This document shows, piece by piece, positions 1 to 9,429 of a stretch of DNA of 64,000 nucleotides. The stretch is from positions 496,001-560,000 of the forward strand of contig NZ_ML058597.1 in assembly GCF_003635165.1 (NCBI RefSeq), read 5' to 3'. The number at the start of each line of letters is the position of its first letter. The first letter of the stretch is position 1. The translations under genes were made by a program, and so were the position numbers. Source of the DNA: Burkholderia sp. Nafp2/4-1b (GTDB lineage: Bacteria; Pseudomonadota; Gammaproteobacteria; Burkholderiales; Burkholderiaceae). The notes under the pieces were generated by a model. It was not told the DNA's origin and did no database searches. It saw nothing but the letters and a program-made list of their open reading frames with translations.

Positions 1-148
1 GCTGCATCTGCCCGACGGGCCGGCCGCCCAGGCGCGCAATGCGCGGCTCGGCGAGCGCGACAGCGTGCTGCATCACCTGGACTGGATTCACGATTTCGAC
101 GCGCTCGCCGATGAACCGAACGAGCGGCAGGGCGGGACGTGGCTTTGA
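1..148 (+). CDS. C-terminal fragment of an unidentified protein
   Basis: An open frame enters from the left edge and stops at TGA 146-148. About 48 residues are visible, ending ERQGGTWL. The fragment is polar, has no membrane segment and carries no motif I can assign. It lies upstream of and convergent with the flavin monooxygenase pair, so it may belong to a sulfur-scavenging locus, but that is only position-based inference. No function is proposed. Confidence 0.5.
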   Translation, partial: LHLPDGPAAQARNARLGERDSVLHHLDWIHDFDALADEPNERQGGTWL

Positions 149-368
149 GCGGTTGATGGTACTGCGATCGGCCGGCGTGTGAATGAAGCTCATCGTCGTC
201 GCGCATTCGTCCGCCGTCGACAGGTCGATCGTGCCGCCCGAGTGCCGCCAGCCGCGAAGTGCGTCGTGCGCGTGCGGTGGACCCGCTTCGCGTCGGGCCA
301 GATGACCGACGCGGCGCCCGCGTGGCTGCCGGCCGGCCCTCACACGAGCCCGGCCGGCCGCATGACCG

Positions 369-1769
369 TCATGCGTAGTCGGCCACCCGTTGCGCGGCGC
401 GCTTGACCTGCTCGATGTCGCGAAACTGCGCGGCCGGATGCGTGTCCGGCAACTTCGCCGAGCCGCCGAACAGCTTCTCGCGCAGCGTGCCCGGCGCGTA
501 TTCGGTCGGATATACGCCGCGCCGCTGCAACTCCGGCACGAGGTAGCGCACGATGTCCTCGAAGGTTTCGTGCGCGACGGCATACGCGAGATTGAAGCCG
601 TCGACGTCGGTCGCGGCGACCCATTCCTGCAGGATGTCGGCGACGGTCTGCGCGGAGCCGACGAACACGGGCCCCATCCCGCCGATGCCGCCCCACGCGG
701 CCAGTTCCTCGATCGTCCACGCGGTATCGCCGCCGGCCAGGTGCTCGACTGCCGACACGATCGCATTCGTCTCGACGCGCCTGACCGGATCGCTCGGCGC
801 GTACTGGCCGAAATCGATGCCGGTCCAGCCGGACATGAACACCAGCGAGCCGTCGTACGACACATAGCGGCGGTACTCGTCGAACTTCGCCTGCGCCTTC
901 TCGTCCGTCTCGTCGACGATCACCGTGACGAGGTTGTAGATCAGCACGTCGTGCGCATCACGGCCAGCGGCGGCTGCCTGCGCGCGCACGTCGGCGACGT
1001 AGCGCGCGAGCTGCGGACGCGTCGGCGCGGCGACGAACACGCATTCGGCGTGCTGCGCGGCGAACGCCTTGCCGGGGCCCGAGGCACCGGCCTGGAACAG
1101 CACCGGCGTGCGCTGCGGCGACGGCTCGCACAGGTGATAGCCGGGCACGTCGAAGTAGCGTCCCTTGTGGCCGATCTCGTGCACTTTCTCCGGATTCGTG
1201 AACACGCGGCGGTCGCGATCGCGCACGACCGCGCCATCTTCCCAGCTGCCTTCGAACAGCTTGTACAGCACTTCGACATATTCGGCCGCGACCGCATAGC
1301 GGTCGTCGTGCGTGCGCAGCCCGTTGTCGCCGACGTTCTTCGCGCCGCTTTCCAGATACGACGTGACGATGTTCCATGCGAGCCGGCCCTTCGTGTGATG
1401 GTCGGCGGTCGACAGCCGGCGCGCGAACGTGTACGGATGCTCGAACGTCGTCGACGCGGTGATGCCGATGCCGAGATGCTCGGTCGCCATCGCGATCGGC
1501 GCGGCGAGCTGCAGCGGATCGTTGACCGGGATCTGCGCGGCCTGGTGCAGCGCGTGATAGTTGCTGCCCTGGTAGACGTCGTAATAGCCGATCACGTCCG
1601 CGATGAAGATCGCATCGAAGATCCCGCGTTCGAGCACGCGCGCGAGATCGGTCCAGTAGTCGAGATCCTTGTACTGCCACGAACGGTCGCGCGGATGCGC
1701 CCACAGGCCGGGCGACTGATGGCCGACGCAGTTCATCTCGAACGCGTTGAAGCGGATGGTCTTGCTCAT
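369..1769 (-). CDS. LLM-class FMN-dependent monooxygenase (NtaA/SnaA/DszA family)
   Basis: A 466-residue protein of the bacterial-luciferase-like superfamily, NtaA/SnaA/DszA branch. These enzymes use FMNH2 from a separate reductase and O2 to oxygenate organosulfur or amine substrates in the cytoplasm. Visible family features are the N-terminal RFNAFEMNCVGHQSPGLWAHP, the segment WNIVTSYLESGAKN, and the FQAGASGPGKAFAA region expected near the flavin phosphate. Length is typical. The ATG shares a 4-base ATGA overlap with the stop of the upstream acyl-CoA-dehydrogenase-like gene, so the two are translationally coupled. The substrate is unknown; a sulfur-starvation role is inferred from the neighbouring SfnB-type gene. 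Confidence 0.85.
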   Translation of the reverse strand: MSKTIRFNAFEMNCVGHQSPGLWAHPRDRSWQYKDLDYWTDLARVLERGIFDAIFIADVIGYYDVYQGSNYHALHQAAQIPVNDPLQLAAPIAMATEHLGIGITASTTFEHPYTFARRLSTADHHTKGRLAWNIVTSYLESGAKNVGDNGLRTHDDRYAVAAEYVEVLYKLFEGSWEDGAVVRDRDRRVFTNPEKVHEIGHKGRYFDVPGYHLCEPSPQRTPVLFQAGASGPGKAFAAQHAECVFVAAPTRPQLARYVADVRAQAAAAGRDAHDVLIYNLVTVIVDETDEKAQAKFDEYRRYVSYDGSLVFMSGWTGIDFGQYAPSDPVRRVETNAIVSAVEHLAGGDTAWTIEELAAWGGIGGMGPVFVGSAQTVADILQEWVAATDVDGFNLAYAVAHETFEDIVRYLVPELQRRGVYPTEYAPGTLREKLFGGSAKLPDTHPAAQFRDIEQVKRAAQRVADYA

Positions 1770-3031
1770 CGCGCGGCCTCCGTTGCCGTGCCCGTGGCAG
1801 CAGCGGCGCCATTGCCGACGCGCCACACGAACGGCGGCGTGCGTCCGTTGATGACCCAGTCGCCGACGATCCGTGCCTTGTAGACGAGCGGATTGTGCGA
1901 CGACACCGTGCGCGCGTTGCGCCAGTGACGATCGAGCGCGGTCGTGCTGCGCGTCGCGGATGCGCCGAGCGCGTCGAACAGGCGCGTCGCCGCGCGCAGC
2001 ACGAGTTCCGACACGACGAGCTGGCTCTGCGCGGATTCGATTTCGGCCGCGACGTTCGCGGCATGCTCGGCTTCGTCGTCGTTGCCGAAGCGCGCGATAT
2101 AGGCCTGTTGCAGCGGCTGCGCGGCACGCAGCGCGAGCGCATCGGCCGCGTACGCCCACGACGCGATTTCGCCGATCACCTGCTGCAGTTGCGCGTCGTC
2201 GCCGGCGCGCGCGGCGTTGCCGTGGCTGTACACGCGCGTGCGGTTGCGCACGAGCTCGCCCGCGTCGCGCACGATCGCATGGCCGATGCCGGCCAGCGTG
2301 GCGACGTGGAACAGCTGGTAGAACGCCGTCTGATATTTGAAGCGGCGCGCGAACTCGATCACGTGGTCGGCGTCGACCGCCGCGTTCTCGAAGCGCGTCG
2401 TGCCGCTGCCGGTCGTGCGCTGGCCGAAGCCGTCCCAGTCGTCTTCGAGTATCACGCCGGGCTGTGCCGTTGCGACCGCAACGATCACGTCGCTGCCGTC
2501 ATGTTCGCGTTGCGCGAACACGTCGATCCAGTCCGCGAACAGGCTGCCCGTGCTGTAGAACTTTCGGCCGTTCAGCACGAGCCGGCCGTTCTGCTCCGAT
2601 ACCTTGGTGATGGTCTGCCCGAGCGGGACGTCGCCGGCTTCCGACCACGCATTGCCGACGAGCTGGCCGCTCGCGAAGCGGTCGAACCACGTCGTGCGCT
2701 GCGGCCCCGGCGGTGCGTTCAGCCAGTCCTCGACGAACGCGAAGTGGCCGCGCAACGCCTGCGGCAGATTCGAATCGGCGGTCGCGAGTTCGGTGAGCAG
2801 CCGGAACAGCTGCGGCAGCGATGCGCCGGCGCCGCCGTCGTGCACCGGCAGCCGGACCGCGCCGAAGCCGGCGGCCTTCAGCCAGCCGATCGCTTCGTGC
2901 GGCAGTTCGCGGCGCTGTTCGCGCTCCGCGGTGCCGGCCGCGATCCGGTCGAATATGGGGCGAAACCGGCTCGCGAGTGCATCGTAGTCGGTGCCGGTGG
3001 AAAGAGAGGGATCTGCGTGTGACGAAGTCAT
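1766..3031 (-). CDS. Acyl-CoA-dehydrogenase-fold flavin monooxygenase (DszC/SfnC-like)
   Basis: A 421-residue protein with the acyl-CoA dehydrogenase fold: N-terminal helical domain, middle beta domain around WDGFGQRTTGSGTTRF, and C-terminal helices ending ARTVSSHNPLVYKARIVGDW. The GFGQRTTGSGT segment also occurs in the SfnB-type gene at 3337-4575, marking both as members of the DszC/SfnB branch rather than beta-oxidation dehydrogenases. Family members are FMNH2-dependent monooxygenases of sulfur compounds. The chosen ATG has a GAGGAA ribosome site a few bases upstream; an in-frame ATG at 3103 lacks one. First gene of a two-gene operon with the LLM monooxygenase (4-base overlap). Confidence 0.85.
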   Translation of the reverse strand: MTSSHADPSLSTGTDYDALASRFRPIFDRIAAGTAEREQRRELPHEAIGWLKAAGFGAVRLPVHDGGAGASLPQLFRLLTELATADSNLPQALRGHFAFVEDWLNAPPGPQRTTWFDRFASGQLVGNAWSEAGDVPLGQTITKVSEQNGRLVLNGRKFYSTGSLFADWIDVFAQREHDGSDVIVAVATAQPGVILEDDWDGFGQRTTGSGTTRFENAAVDADHVIEFARRFKYQTAFYQLFHVATLAGIGHAIVRDAGELVRNRTRVYSHGNAARAGDDAQLQQVIGEIASWAYAADALALRAAQPLQQAYIARFGNDDEAEHAANVAAEIESAQSQLVVSELVLRAATRLFDALGASATRSTTALDRHWRNARTVSSHNPLVYKARIVGDWVINGRTPPFVWRVGNGAAAATGTATEAAR

Positions 3032-3336
3032 GCGGTGTTCCTCGAAGGGCGGGGCCGTTTGCACCGGGAGGCCAGTATAGGAAGCGTCGCGCGCGCGTTC
3101 CAATAACGGATTCGCAGATCGTTATCGTCACGGCGCATTACGTGGCGCGGCGCGCAAAAGTACCGACGTTCGGGCGTCGATTGCGGCGTCGAAGCGCACT
3201 TCGAAGCGCACGTCGCACGACATACGAAGCCATGTCGTTTGTTATCCGAAGGAATATCGTTACGAGAATCGCTCGGTTTGCCGGTGCGGGACGCACTGCT
3301 AGATTGACTGTTTTCGTCATTCGACAGGAGAGCCCG
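3032..3336. promoter_or_regulatory. Divergent promoter region of the organosulfur genes, with an inverted repeat
   Basis: This 305-base gap separates the two start codons and must hold both promoters. It is less GC-rich than its flanks. An inverted repeat ATAACG-N11-CGTTAT lies at 3103-3125, a size compatible with a LysR-type (CysB/Cbl-like) site. No regulator gene is adjacent. I could not place convincing -35/-10 or sigma-54 elements. Confidence 0.4.
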
Positions 3337-4575
3337 ATGTCAGATACGAGCGCGACGATTCAGGAGCGGCCAGCCGATGCAAAACCGCAGGTGGCCCGCG
3401 TGATTGCCGACGACGCACAGGCGATCGCAGCCGCGCACGCGCTTGCGCAGCGGCTGGCCGAAGGGGCCGCCGAACGCGATCGCGAGCGACGCTTGCCGCG
3501 CGACGAGATCGAATGGTTCTCGCAGTCGGGACTGTGGGCGATCACGGTGCCGAAGGCTTACGGCGGTGCAGGCGTGTCGCACGTGACGCTCACCGAGGTG
3601 ATCAAGATCGTCGCGGCGGCCGATGCGTCGCTCGGGCAGTTGCCGCAGAACCACTTCGGGCTCGTCGACGTGATCGCGCTGATCGGCACCGACGCGCAAA
3701 AGCGCTATTTCTTCGCGGAAATCCTGAGCGGCAAGCGCTTCGGCAACGGCTTTTCGGAGAAGGGCACGAAGCACGTGCTCGACCTGAAGACGCGTGTGCG
3801 GCGCGATGGCGACGACTACGTCGTCGACGGCACGAAGTTCTATTCGACCGGCGCGCTGTTCGCGCACTACGTGCCGGTGCTCGGCCTCGACGATGCGCAG
3901 CAGGCGTGGCTCGCGTATATCCCGCAGCCGACGCCGGGGCTGACCGTGATCGACGACTGGTCGGGCTTCGGCCAGCGCACGACCGCGAGCGGCACGGTGG
4001 TGCTCGACGGCGTGCGCGTGCCGGCGTCGCACGTGCTGCACGCGCAGCGCGTGTCCGACGAGCCGACGCTCAACGGCCCGGTGTCGCAGATCATCCAGGC
4101 GGCGATCGATGCCGGCATCGCGAAGGCCGCGATCGCCGATACGGAAGCATTCGTGCGCACCCGCACGCGACCGTGGGTCGACAGCGGCGTCGAGCGGGCG
4201 ACCGACGATCCGTTGATCGTCCGCGAGATCGGCCGCCTGCATATCCAGTTGCATGCGGCGGAAGCGCTGCTGGAACGCGCGGCGCGCACGCTGGACGAGA
4301 TCGGTGCGCGCGGCACGGTGACCGACGACGATGTCGCGCGCGCATCGGTCGCGGTCGGCGAGGCGAAGGTGTTGACCACCGAGATCGCGCTGCTGGCCGG
4401 AGAAAAGCTGTTCGAGCTGGCCGGCACGCAGTCGACGCTCGCCGAACACAATCTCGACCGGCACTGGCGCAATGCGCGCACGCATACGCTGCACGATCCG
4501 GTGCGGTGGAAGTATCACCTCGTCGGCAACTACTACTTGAATGGCGTGCGGCCGGCGCGTCATGCATGGAATTGA
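3337..4575 (+). CDS. sfnB: SfnB-family sulfur acquisition oxidoreductase
   Basis: A 412-residue acyl-CoA-dehydrogenase-fold flavoprotein of the SfnB type, a family tied in Pseudomonas to use of dimethylsulfone-type compounds under sulfate limitation. The middle domain carries DDWSGFGQRTTASGTVVL and the C-terminus EHNLDRHWRNARTHTLHDPV, where RHWRNARTHTLHDP is a hallmark of this branch. The ATG at 3337 follows an AGGAG site at 3326-3330; the frame is open further upstream but has no comparable start. Transcribed divergently from the monooxygenase pair, and paralogous to the gene at 1766-3031. The precise reaction is not shown by sequence. Confidence 0.8.
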   Translation: MSDTSATIQERPADAKPQVARVIADDAQAIAAAHALAQRLAEGAAERDRERRLPRDEIEWFSQSGLWAITVPKAYGGAGVSHVTLTEVIKIVAAADASLGQLPQNHFGLVDVIALIGTDAQKRYFFAEILSGKRFGNGFSEKGTKHVLDLKTRVRRDGDDYVVDGTKFYSTGALFAHYVPVLGLDDAQQAWLAYIPQPTPGLTVIDDWSGFGQRTTASGTVVLDGVRVPASHVLHAQRVSDEPTLNGPVSQIIQAAIDAGIAKAAIADTEAFVRTRTRPWVDSGVERATDDPLIVREIGRLHIQLHAAEALLERAARTLDEIGARGTVTDDDVARASVAVGEAKVLTTEIALLAGEKLFELAGTQSTLAEHNLDRHWRNARTHTLHDPVRWKYHLVGNYYLNGVRPARHAWN

Positions 4576-4599
4576 ACCGCACGTGTGGGTGATTCCGGC

Positions 4600-4664
4600 G
4601 GCCCCGGTGACACGGGGCCAACGGAGCACGAAGCGTCAGGCAGCCGGCGCGCAACTGCCTGACG
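4600..4664. terminator. Two hairpins in the convergent gap after sfnB
   Basis: Stem 1 is GGCCCCG (4600-4606) with CGGGGCC (4613-4619). Stem 2 is CGTCAGGCAG (4634-4643) with CTGCCTGACG (4655-4664), a perfect 10-base stem. They lie between the converging sfnB-like and esterase genes. Neither has a clear T-run, so they may act as weak terminators for both strands. Confidence 0.45.
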
Positions 4665-4679
4665 TGTAGCGCGGCGTCG

Positions 4680-5624
4680 TTACTTCACGCACTCCAGCGC
4701 GTACTTCAACCCCGTCCCGAGGATGCCGCGCCATACCTCCCACGTATGCCCGCCGTCGACGATGCGCAGCTCGGCCGGATTCTGCGCACGGCGCAGCTGC
4801 GTATACAGCAGGCTGGATTCGGCCTGGATCGTCAGGTCGTCGTCGCCCGCCGCGATGAACATCGGCACGCGCCAGTTGCGCGCGAAATAGCCGCGCATCA
4901 GCGCCGGGTAGTTCAGCTCGTGCCACACGCGCGAATCGAACTGCCGGTCGCCGAACACGCCGACGTAGCGCGCGGCGGAATTGAGTGGCGGCTCGTTCGC
5001 ATAGATCGCGGGGCTCAGCAGCATCGCGCCGCAGAACAGGCCCGGTTCGAGCAGCGAGAAACGCAGCGCGCCGAAGCCGCCCATCGACACGCCGCCGATC
5101 GCGCGGCCCGCGCGCTGGTTCGACACCGCGAAGTGCGCTTCGACTTCCGGCAGCAGATCGTTCAGGAACGCGCTCTGCATCTTCTCCTTGCGATCGACGT
5201 ACCAGTCGGTGCCGCCTTGCGGCATCACGATCACGACGGGCGGAATCTCGTGCCGCTCGATCAGCGTGTCGGCGGTGGCCTGCAGCCGGCCCTGGGTGAC
5301 CCAGTCGTTCGCGTTGCCGGCATTGCCGTGCAGCAGGTACAGCACCGGATAGCGCGCGCCTTCCGGGTTGTAGCCGGGCGGCAGGTAGACCGTGTACGAC
5401 CAGTCGCGCTTCAGCGAAGCCGAGCGGAACGCGCGCAGCACGATGCTGCTGCCCGGATTGACCGGCGGTTCCTGCGCAGCGGGTGCGACCGTTGCAGGCG
5501 GGACGATCGCGGGGGTGGTCGCGGATGACGTCGGCGCAGGCACGGGCGCGCCCTGCGACGCGTGGGCGGTGGCGAGACAGCCGGCGAGCAGGGCGACGGC
5601 GAACGAAAGGGCGAGTCGGCGCAT
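4680..5624 (-). CDS. Secreted alpha/beta-hydrolase esterase, putative lipoprotein
   Basis: A 314-residue esterase of the feruloyl-esterase/antigen-85 (esterase D-like) family. The N-terminus MRRLALSFAVALLAGC is a signal peptide with a lipobox, so the protein is probably lipid-anchored after export. Family marks are YTVYLPPGYNPEGARYPVLY, LLHGNAGNANDW, the nucleophile elbow GGVSMGGFGAL (Ser in GVSMGG), and a C-terminal VDGGHTWEVWR with the probable catalytic His. Residues about 25-60 form an Ala/Pro/Thr linker. It starts 61 bases downstream of the OpgC-like gene on the same strand, so co-transcription is plausible. The natural substrate is unknown. Confidence 0.8.
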   Translation of the reverse strand: MRRLALSFAVALLAGCLATAHASQGAPVPAPTSSATTPAIVPPATVAPAAQEPPVNPGSSIVLRAFRSASLKRDWSYTVYLPPGYNPEGARYPVLYLLHGNAGNANDWVTQGRLQATADTLIERHEIPPVVIVMPQGGTDWYVDRKEKMQSAFLNDLLPEVEAHFAVSNQRAGRAIGGVSMGGFGALRFSLLEPGLFCGAMLLSPAIYANEPPLNSAARYVGVFGDRQFDSRVWHELNYPALMRGYFARNWRVPMFIAAGDDDLTIQAESSLLYTQLRRAQNPAELRIVDGGHTWEVWRGILGTGLKYALECVK

Positions 5625-5685
5625 GGCGAAGCGTTTCAGGGGAGGCGGCCGCTATCGTAGCAGCGGCGCATGACCGCGCGGCACA

Positions 5686-6789
5686 TCATTGCCGCGCACG
5701 GACTGGAAACGGCAGCCGCGACACCAGCGGCGCATAGAGCTTCGCGACGAGATACAGCAGCCCCATCGCGACCACGTCGGCGGTCAGGCCGAGCGGCACA
5801 TCCAGATAGCCTTCGGTCGCCTGGTAAAGCAGCGAATCGACGGCCAGCGAAATGCCGGTGCCCGCGACGAAGCACAGCAGCCCCTGGCGGCCGATCGTGC
5901 CGATCCACGGCATCGCGTGCGCGACCTTCTTCATCCAGCCGAGGTGCACGAGCTTGGCCGCGAGCCACGCGATCGCGAGGAAGTTCGCGAGCCGCAGCGC
6001 GCCGAGGTTCTGCTTGATCGACGGATCGGTCGGAAACGGCTCGATGCGCAACCGGTAGTACGCGCCGGCCGCGACGATCGCGAGCGCCGCGGCCGTCAGC
6101 AGCCAGCCCTGCGGCTTCGGTGCGAGCGTCTGGTAGACGGGCTGGCAGCGCGCGATCACGCCGAGCACGAACAGGAACTGCCACGCGAACGGGTTGAAGT
6201 CCCACGGCGCGCCTTCGACGGTTGGCAGGAAGCGCGCGACGTGCGGCGCCGCGTACCACAGCGAACCGCTGAACGCGAGCATCAGCCACGGCTGCGTGCG
6301 CGCGAGCGGCAGCGCGAGCGGCACGAGCAGCGCGAAGAACGCATACATCGGCAGCACCGACGCGAGATACGGCTGGCGGCGGAACAGCAGGATGTCGCGC
6401 AGCGCGGCGAGCGGCTTGTGGAGCAGGCCGTCGAGATCGTTGGTCGGCATGTTCGGACCGTCGATCGAGAACGCGTTCAGCACGGCGGTGATCAGCAGCA
6501 TCAGGCCGGCCGTCACGAGGAACGCACGGTAGATCTCGAACGCGCGGCGGATGAAACGCTGGCGCGCGGCGGCCTCGTCGTGGCGCTCGGCGAGCGAGTT
6601 GTACGCGATGGCGGTCGCGAAGCCGCCGAGGAACACGAACACCTCGGCCGCATCGCACAGCGCGTACGCATGCAGCGTCACGCGGGACAGGATGCTGCCG
6701 CCAATGTGGTCGACGACGATCACGAGCAGCACGAGCCCGCGGAAGAAATCGAGCTCGGCGTAGCGGCCGGCCCGGGCGGCGGCGGTCAT
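5686..6789 (-). CDS. OpgC-domain membrane acyltransferase
   Basis: A 367-residue polytopic inner-membrane protein of the OpgC type. OpgC proteins of alphaproteobacteria transfer succinyl groups to periplasmic glucans. It opens with RYAELDFFRGLVLLVIVVDH, where ELDFFRG and the following D-H pair are the family signature, and continues with about ten hydrophobic segments. The start at 6789 has a GGGAGG site upstream; an in-frame ATG at 6840 gives an unlikely Arg/Gly-rich extension. The esterase gene follows on the same strand, suggesting a linked acyl-transfer/acyl-removal function, which is inference. No glucan synthase lies nearby. Confidence 0.75.
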   Translation of the reverse strand: MTAAARAGRYAELDFFRGLVLLVIVVDHIGGSILSRVTLHAYALCDAAEVFVFLGGFATAIAYNSLAERHDEAAARQRFIRRAFEIYRAFLVTAGLMLLITAVLNAFSIDGPNMPTNDLDGLLHKPLAALRDILLFRRQPYLASVLPMYAFFALLVPLALPLARTQPWLMLAFSGSLWYAAPHVARFLPTVEGAPWDFNPFAWQFLFVLGVIARCQPVYQTLAPKPQGWLLTAAALAIVAAGAYYRLRIEPFPTDPSIKQNLGALRLANFLAIAWLAAKLVHLGWMKKVAHAMPWIGTIGRQGLLCFVAGTGISLAVDSLLYQATEGYLDVPLGLTADVVAMGLLYLVAKLYAPLVSRLPFPVRARQ

Positions 6790-7170
6790 CGGGCCGCCTC
6801 CCGGCGCGCGCCGCGTGCGCGGCCGGCACCCGCCGCGCAAGAATCGGGGTCAAGCATGACTTCGTGAAGAAATGACGAACGGATGCGCATTGTGCCACCG
6901 ATGCGACACCGGTCGGGTTTACGCGGATGGCGGGCGCGTCAGCCGTTGCCGACAAGCCTGGTCAGGTGGTCGCGCGAACGGGGCAGTTGGACCCGCGCAA
7001 CGCTTTGCGCACCGCGCCCCGCACCCCGATGGACGGACGATTTGCGACGTGACACCATTTTGTCCTCGCGGCCGCACACCGCGTTGTCCGCCCTGCGGGC
7101 CACTCAATAAAACAGCTCAAACAATCGCCGGGCGAATGGCCTGCCCGGCACCCGGCTCCGGAGATTCGTC
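6790..7170 (+). promoter_or_regulatory. Intergenic region upstream of the porin gene
   Basis: 381 bases separate the OpgC-like gene from the porin and hold the divergent promoters. A GGAG ribosome site at 7161-7164 serves the porin. A GC-rich inverted repeat (CCGGGCG with GCCCGG) lies around 7132-7152 in the likely porin 5' leader. I found no confident -35/-10 pair. Confidence 0.35.
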
Positions 7171-8325
7171 ATGAAGAAGCACGTCTTTTTTGCCGCCGCG
7201 CTGGCTGCCTTCGCCGCGCCGGCCTTCGCGCAGGACAGCGTGACGCTGTACGGCCTGATCGACGAAGGCTTCAACTACACGAACAACGTCAACGTGAATG
7301 GGGTCGGAAAAGCGGATTACCAGCTGGCGAGCGGCTATGCGCAGGGCAGCCGCTGGGGCCTGAAGGGCAGCGAGGATCTCGGCGGCGGCCTGAAGGCGAT
7401 CTTCACGCTGGAAAACGGCTTCGACGTGAACAATGGCCGGCTCAACCAGGGCGGCCGGATGTTCGGCCGTCAGGCATTCGTCGGCCTCGGCGCGTCGCGC
7501 TTCGGCACGCTGACCTTCGGCCGCCAGTACGATGCCGTCGTCGACTACCTCGCGCCGCTGACCGCGAACGGCAACTGGGGCGGCACGCTGTTCTCGCACC
7601 CGTTCGACAACGACAACACGGACAACTCGTTCCGCGTCAACAACACGGTCAAGTACGCGAGCCCCGACTGGAACGGGCTGTCGCTCGGCGGCACCTACAG
7701 CTTCAGCAACAGCACGGGCTTCTCGAACAACCGCCAGTACAGCATCGGCGCGCAATACTCGCTCGCCGGGCTGCAGGTCGCGGCCGCGTATCTGCAGGCG
7801 AACAGCCCGGGCGTCGGCAACGCGGGCGCGATCGCGGCCGACGACGCGAACTTCGTCGCCGACCGCCTGCGCATCTTCGGCGGCGGCATCAACTACACGT
7901 TCGGCCCGGCGACGGTCGGCTTCGTCTATACGAACACGGACGTGAAGAACCCGGTGTCGAATGTCTACCTGCCGGCAACGACGTTCACGGGCCTCGGGCT
8001 GACCGCCACCCGGTTCCAGAACTTCGAGATCAACGGCAAGTACCAGCTGACGCCCGATTTCTATCTCGGCGCGCAGTACGTGTACACGGACGGCAAGTTC
8101 GATGCCGCGGCCGGCCCGATCAAGCCGAAGTACCACACCGTCGGGCTGATGGCCGACTACAGCCTGTCCAAGCGCACCGACGTGTACCTGCAGGGCGCCT
8201 GGCAGAAGGTCGGCGGCGACAAGACGGGCACCGCGGCGGACGGTGGCTACGTGGTCGGGACGGACGGTCCGTCGTCGTCGTCGAACCAGTTCGCGGTGCG
8301 CGCCGCGATCCGCCACAAATTCTGA
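7171..8325 (+). CDS. Gram-negative outer-membrane porin (Porin_4/OmpC-like)
   Basis: A 384-residue betaproteobacterial general porin: a trimeric 16-strand beta-barrel for passive uptake of small hydrophilic solutes. A clear signal peptide, MKKHVFFAAALAAFAAPAFA, precedes QDSVTLYGLIDEGFNYTNN, the usual first strand of this family. Other marks are GLKGSEDLGGGLKAIFTLE, RQAFVGLGASRFGTLTFGRQ and the last strand FAVRAAIRHKF ending in Phe, needed for Bam recognition. Full length. It stands alone, converging with the LysR gene at 8377, so no substrate can be inferred. Confidence 0.95.
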   Translation: MKKHVFFAAALAAFAAPAFAQDSVTLYGLIDEGFNYTNNVNVNGVGKADYQLASGYAQGSRWGLKGSEDLGGGLKAIFTLENGFDVNNGRLNQGGRMFGRQAFVGLGASRFGTLTFGRQYDAVVDYLAPLTANGNWGGTLFSHPFDNDNTDNSFRVNNTVKYASPDWNGLSLGGTYSFSNSTGFSNNRQYSIGAQYSLAGLQVAAAYLQANSPGVGNAGAIAADDANFVADRLRIFGGGINYTFGPATVGFVYTNTDVKNPVSNVYLPATTFTGLGLTATRFQNFEINGKYQLTPDFYLGAQYVYTDGKFDAAAGPIKPKYHTVGLMADYSLSKRTDVYLQGAWQKVGGDKTGTAADGGYVVGTDGPSSSSNQFAVRAAIRHKF

Positions 8326-8376
8326 TGTTGCGCGCCGGCCGCGCGCGGGCCTGACCGGCCCGGCGCCCGGCGGCCG

Positions 8377-9288
8377 TCATTCCGCCCGGAGCGCGTCGCC
8401 GAGCGTTTCCGCGAGCCAGTCGACGACGATCCGCACGCGCGGCGCGAGATGCCGTCCGTGCGGAAACACGATCGACACCGGCAGCGGCGGGGCATGCCAT
8501 TCCGGCAGCACCTCGATGAGCGAGCCGTCCTCCAGCAGCGGCGCGAGCCCTTCGCGCGGCGCCTGGATGAGCCCGAGGCCAGCCACGCAGCATGCGAGAT
8601 ACGCGTGCGAGCTGTTCACCGCGACGACGCTGCGCATCTTCACGGTCTGCAGCTCGCCCGAGTCCATGTCCGCATATTCCCAGTCCAGTTCGCGCCCCGC
8701 GCGGCTCGAGAAATAGCCGACCGCGACGTGGTCCGGCAGATCGTCCGGCGAGCGCGGCGTGCCGTACCGCGCGAGATACGCGGGCGACGCGCAGTTGATC
8801 TGCGCCAGCTCGTCGACGCGCCGTGCGACCAGCGACGTGTCGGACAACACGCCGACCCGCACCGCGCAGTCGATCCCGTCGGCGACGAGGTCGACGAAGC
8901 GGTCGGTCGTGCCGAGCACGACGCGCAGGTCGGGATAGCGCGCATGGAAATCCGGCAGCGCCGGGATCACATGGTTCAGCGCGAAGCGCTCGGGCAGGTC
9001 GACGCGGATCACGCCGCGCGCCGATGCGCCGGCGTCGTCGAACAGCGTCTCGGCGTCGTCCAGATCGGCCAGCAGCCGCATGCAGCGCTCGTAGTAGGTC
9101 GCGCCTTCGGCGGTCAGCGCGACGCGCCGCGTGGTCCGCTGCAGCAAGCGCACCTTCAGGTGCTTCTCCAGATACTGAACGGCATTGCTGACTGTCGGGC
9201 GCGGCAATTGCAGTTGCTCGGCGGCTTTCGTGAAGCTGCCGAGGTGGGCGACGCGCGCAAAGATGCGCATTGCATGCAGGTGGTCCAT
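8377..9288 (-). CDS. LysR-family transcriptional regulator
   Basis: A 303-residue LysR regulator. The N-terminal winged helix-turn-helix includes [20 protein letters not shown] and [20 protein letters not shown], followed by [19 protein letters not shown]. The C-terminal co-inducer domain runs from about residue 90 and contains [20 protein letters not shown]. It belongs to the CrgA/AaeR-like branch with Thr-Thr-Arg-Arg after the HTH. It is divergent from the aldo/keto reductase at 9430 with 141 bases between, so that gene is its most likely target and the inducer may be an aldehyde. The start at 9288 was chosen because it gives the standard N-terminus; an ATG at 9300 adds four residues. Confidence 0.9.
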   Translation of the reverse strand: MDHLHAMRIFARVAHLGSFTKAAEQLQLPRPTVSNAVQYLEKHLKVRLLQRTTRRVALTAEGATYYERCMRLLADLDDAETLFDDAGASARGVIRVDLPERFALNHVIPALPDFHARYPDLRVVLGTTDRFVDLVADGIDCAVRVGVLSDTSLVARRVDELAQINCASPAYLARYGTPRSPDDLPDHVAVGYFSSRAGRELDWEYADMDSGELQTVKMRSVVAVNSSHAYLACCVAGLGLIQAPREGLAPLLEDGSLIEVLPEWHAPPLPVSIVFPHGRHLAPRVRIVVDWLAETLGDALRAE

Positions 9289-9429
9289 GCGGGGCGGCAA
9301 CGTGGGCGATTTGGGACAGGCTCCATTGTTAATCAGCGTCGAATGATTTGGTTGGGCGTTTCGCGTTTATCGCGCGCGGCAATGCGCCGAGAATCCGGTT
9401 CATTCACTCACCACTGCAAGGACACGGAC

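Noticed and set aside
179-406. Plus-strand frame at the left edge
   Set aside because: Arg-rich, no ribosome site, overlaps the end of the LLM monooxygenase.
369-2159. Longer version of the LLM monooxygenase starting inside the upstream gene
   Set aside because: The extra 130 residues overlap the acyl-CoA-dehydrogenase-like gene and are Arg-rich; the coupled ATG at 1769 gives the family N-terminus.
3143-3159. Possible sigma-54 promoter (TGGCGC-N5-GCAAA) near the sfnB-like gene
   Set aside because: Matches the -24/-12 consensus only weakly; the -12 element lacks TTGC.
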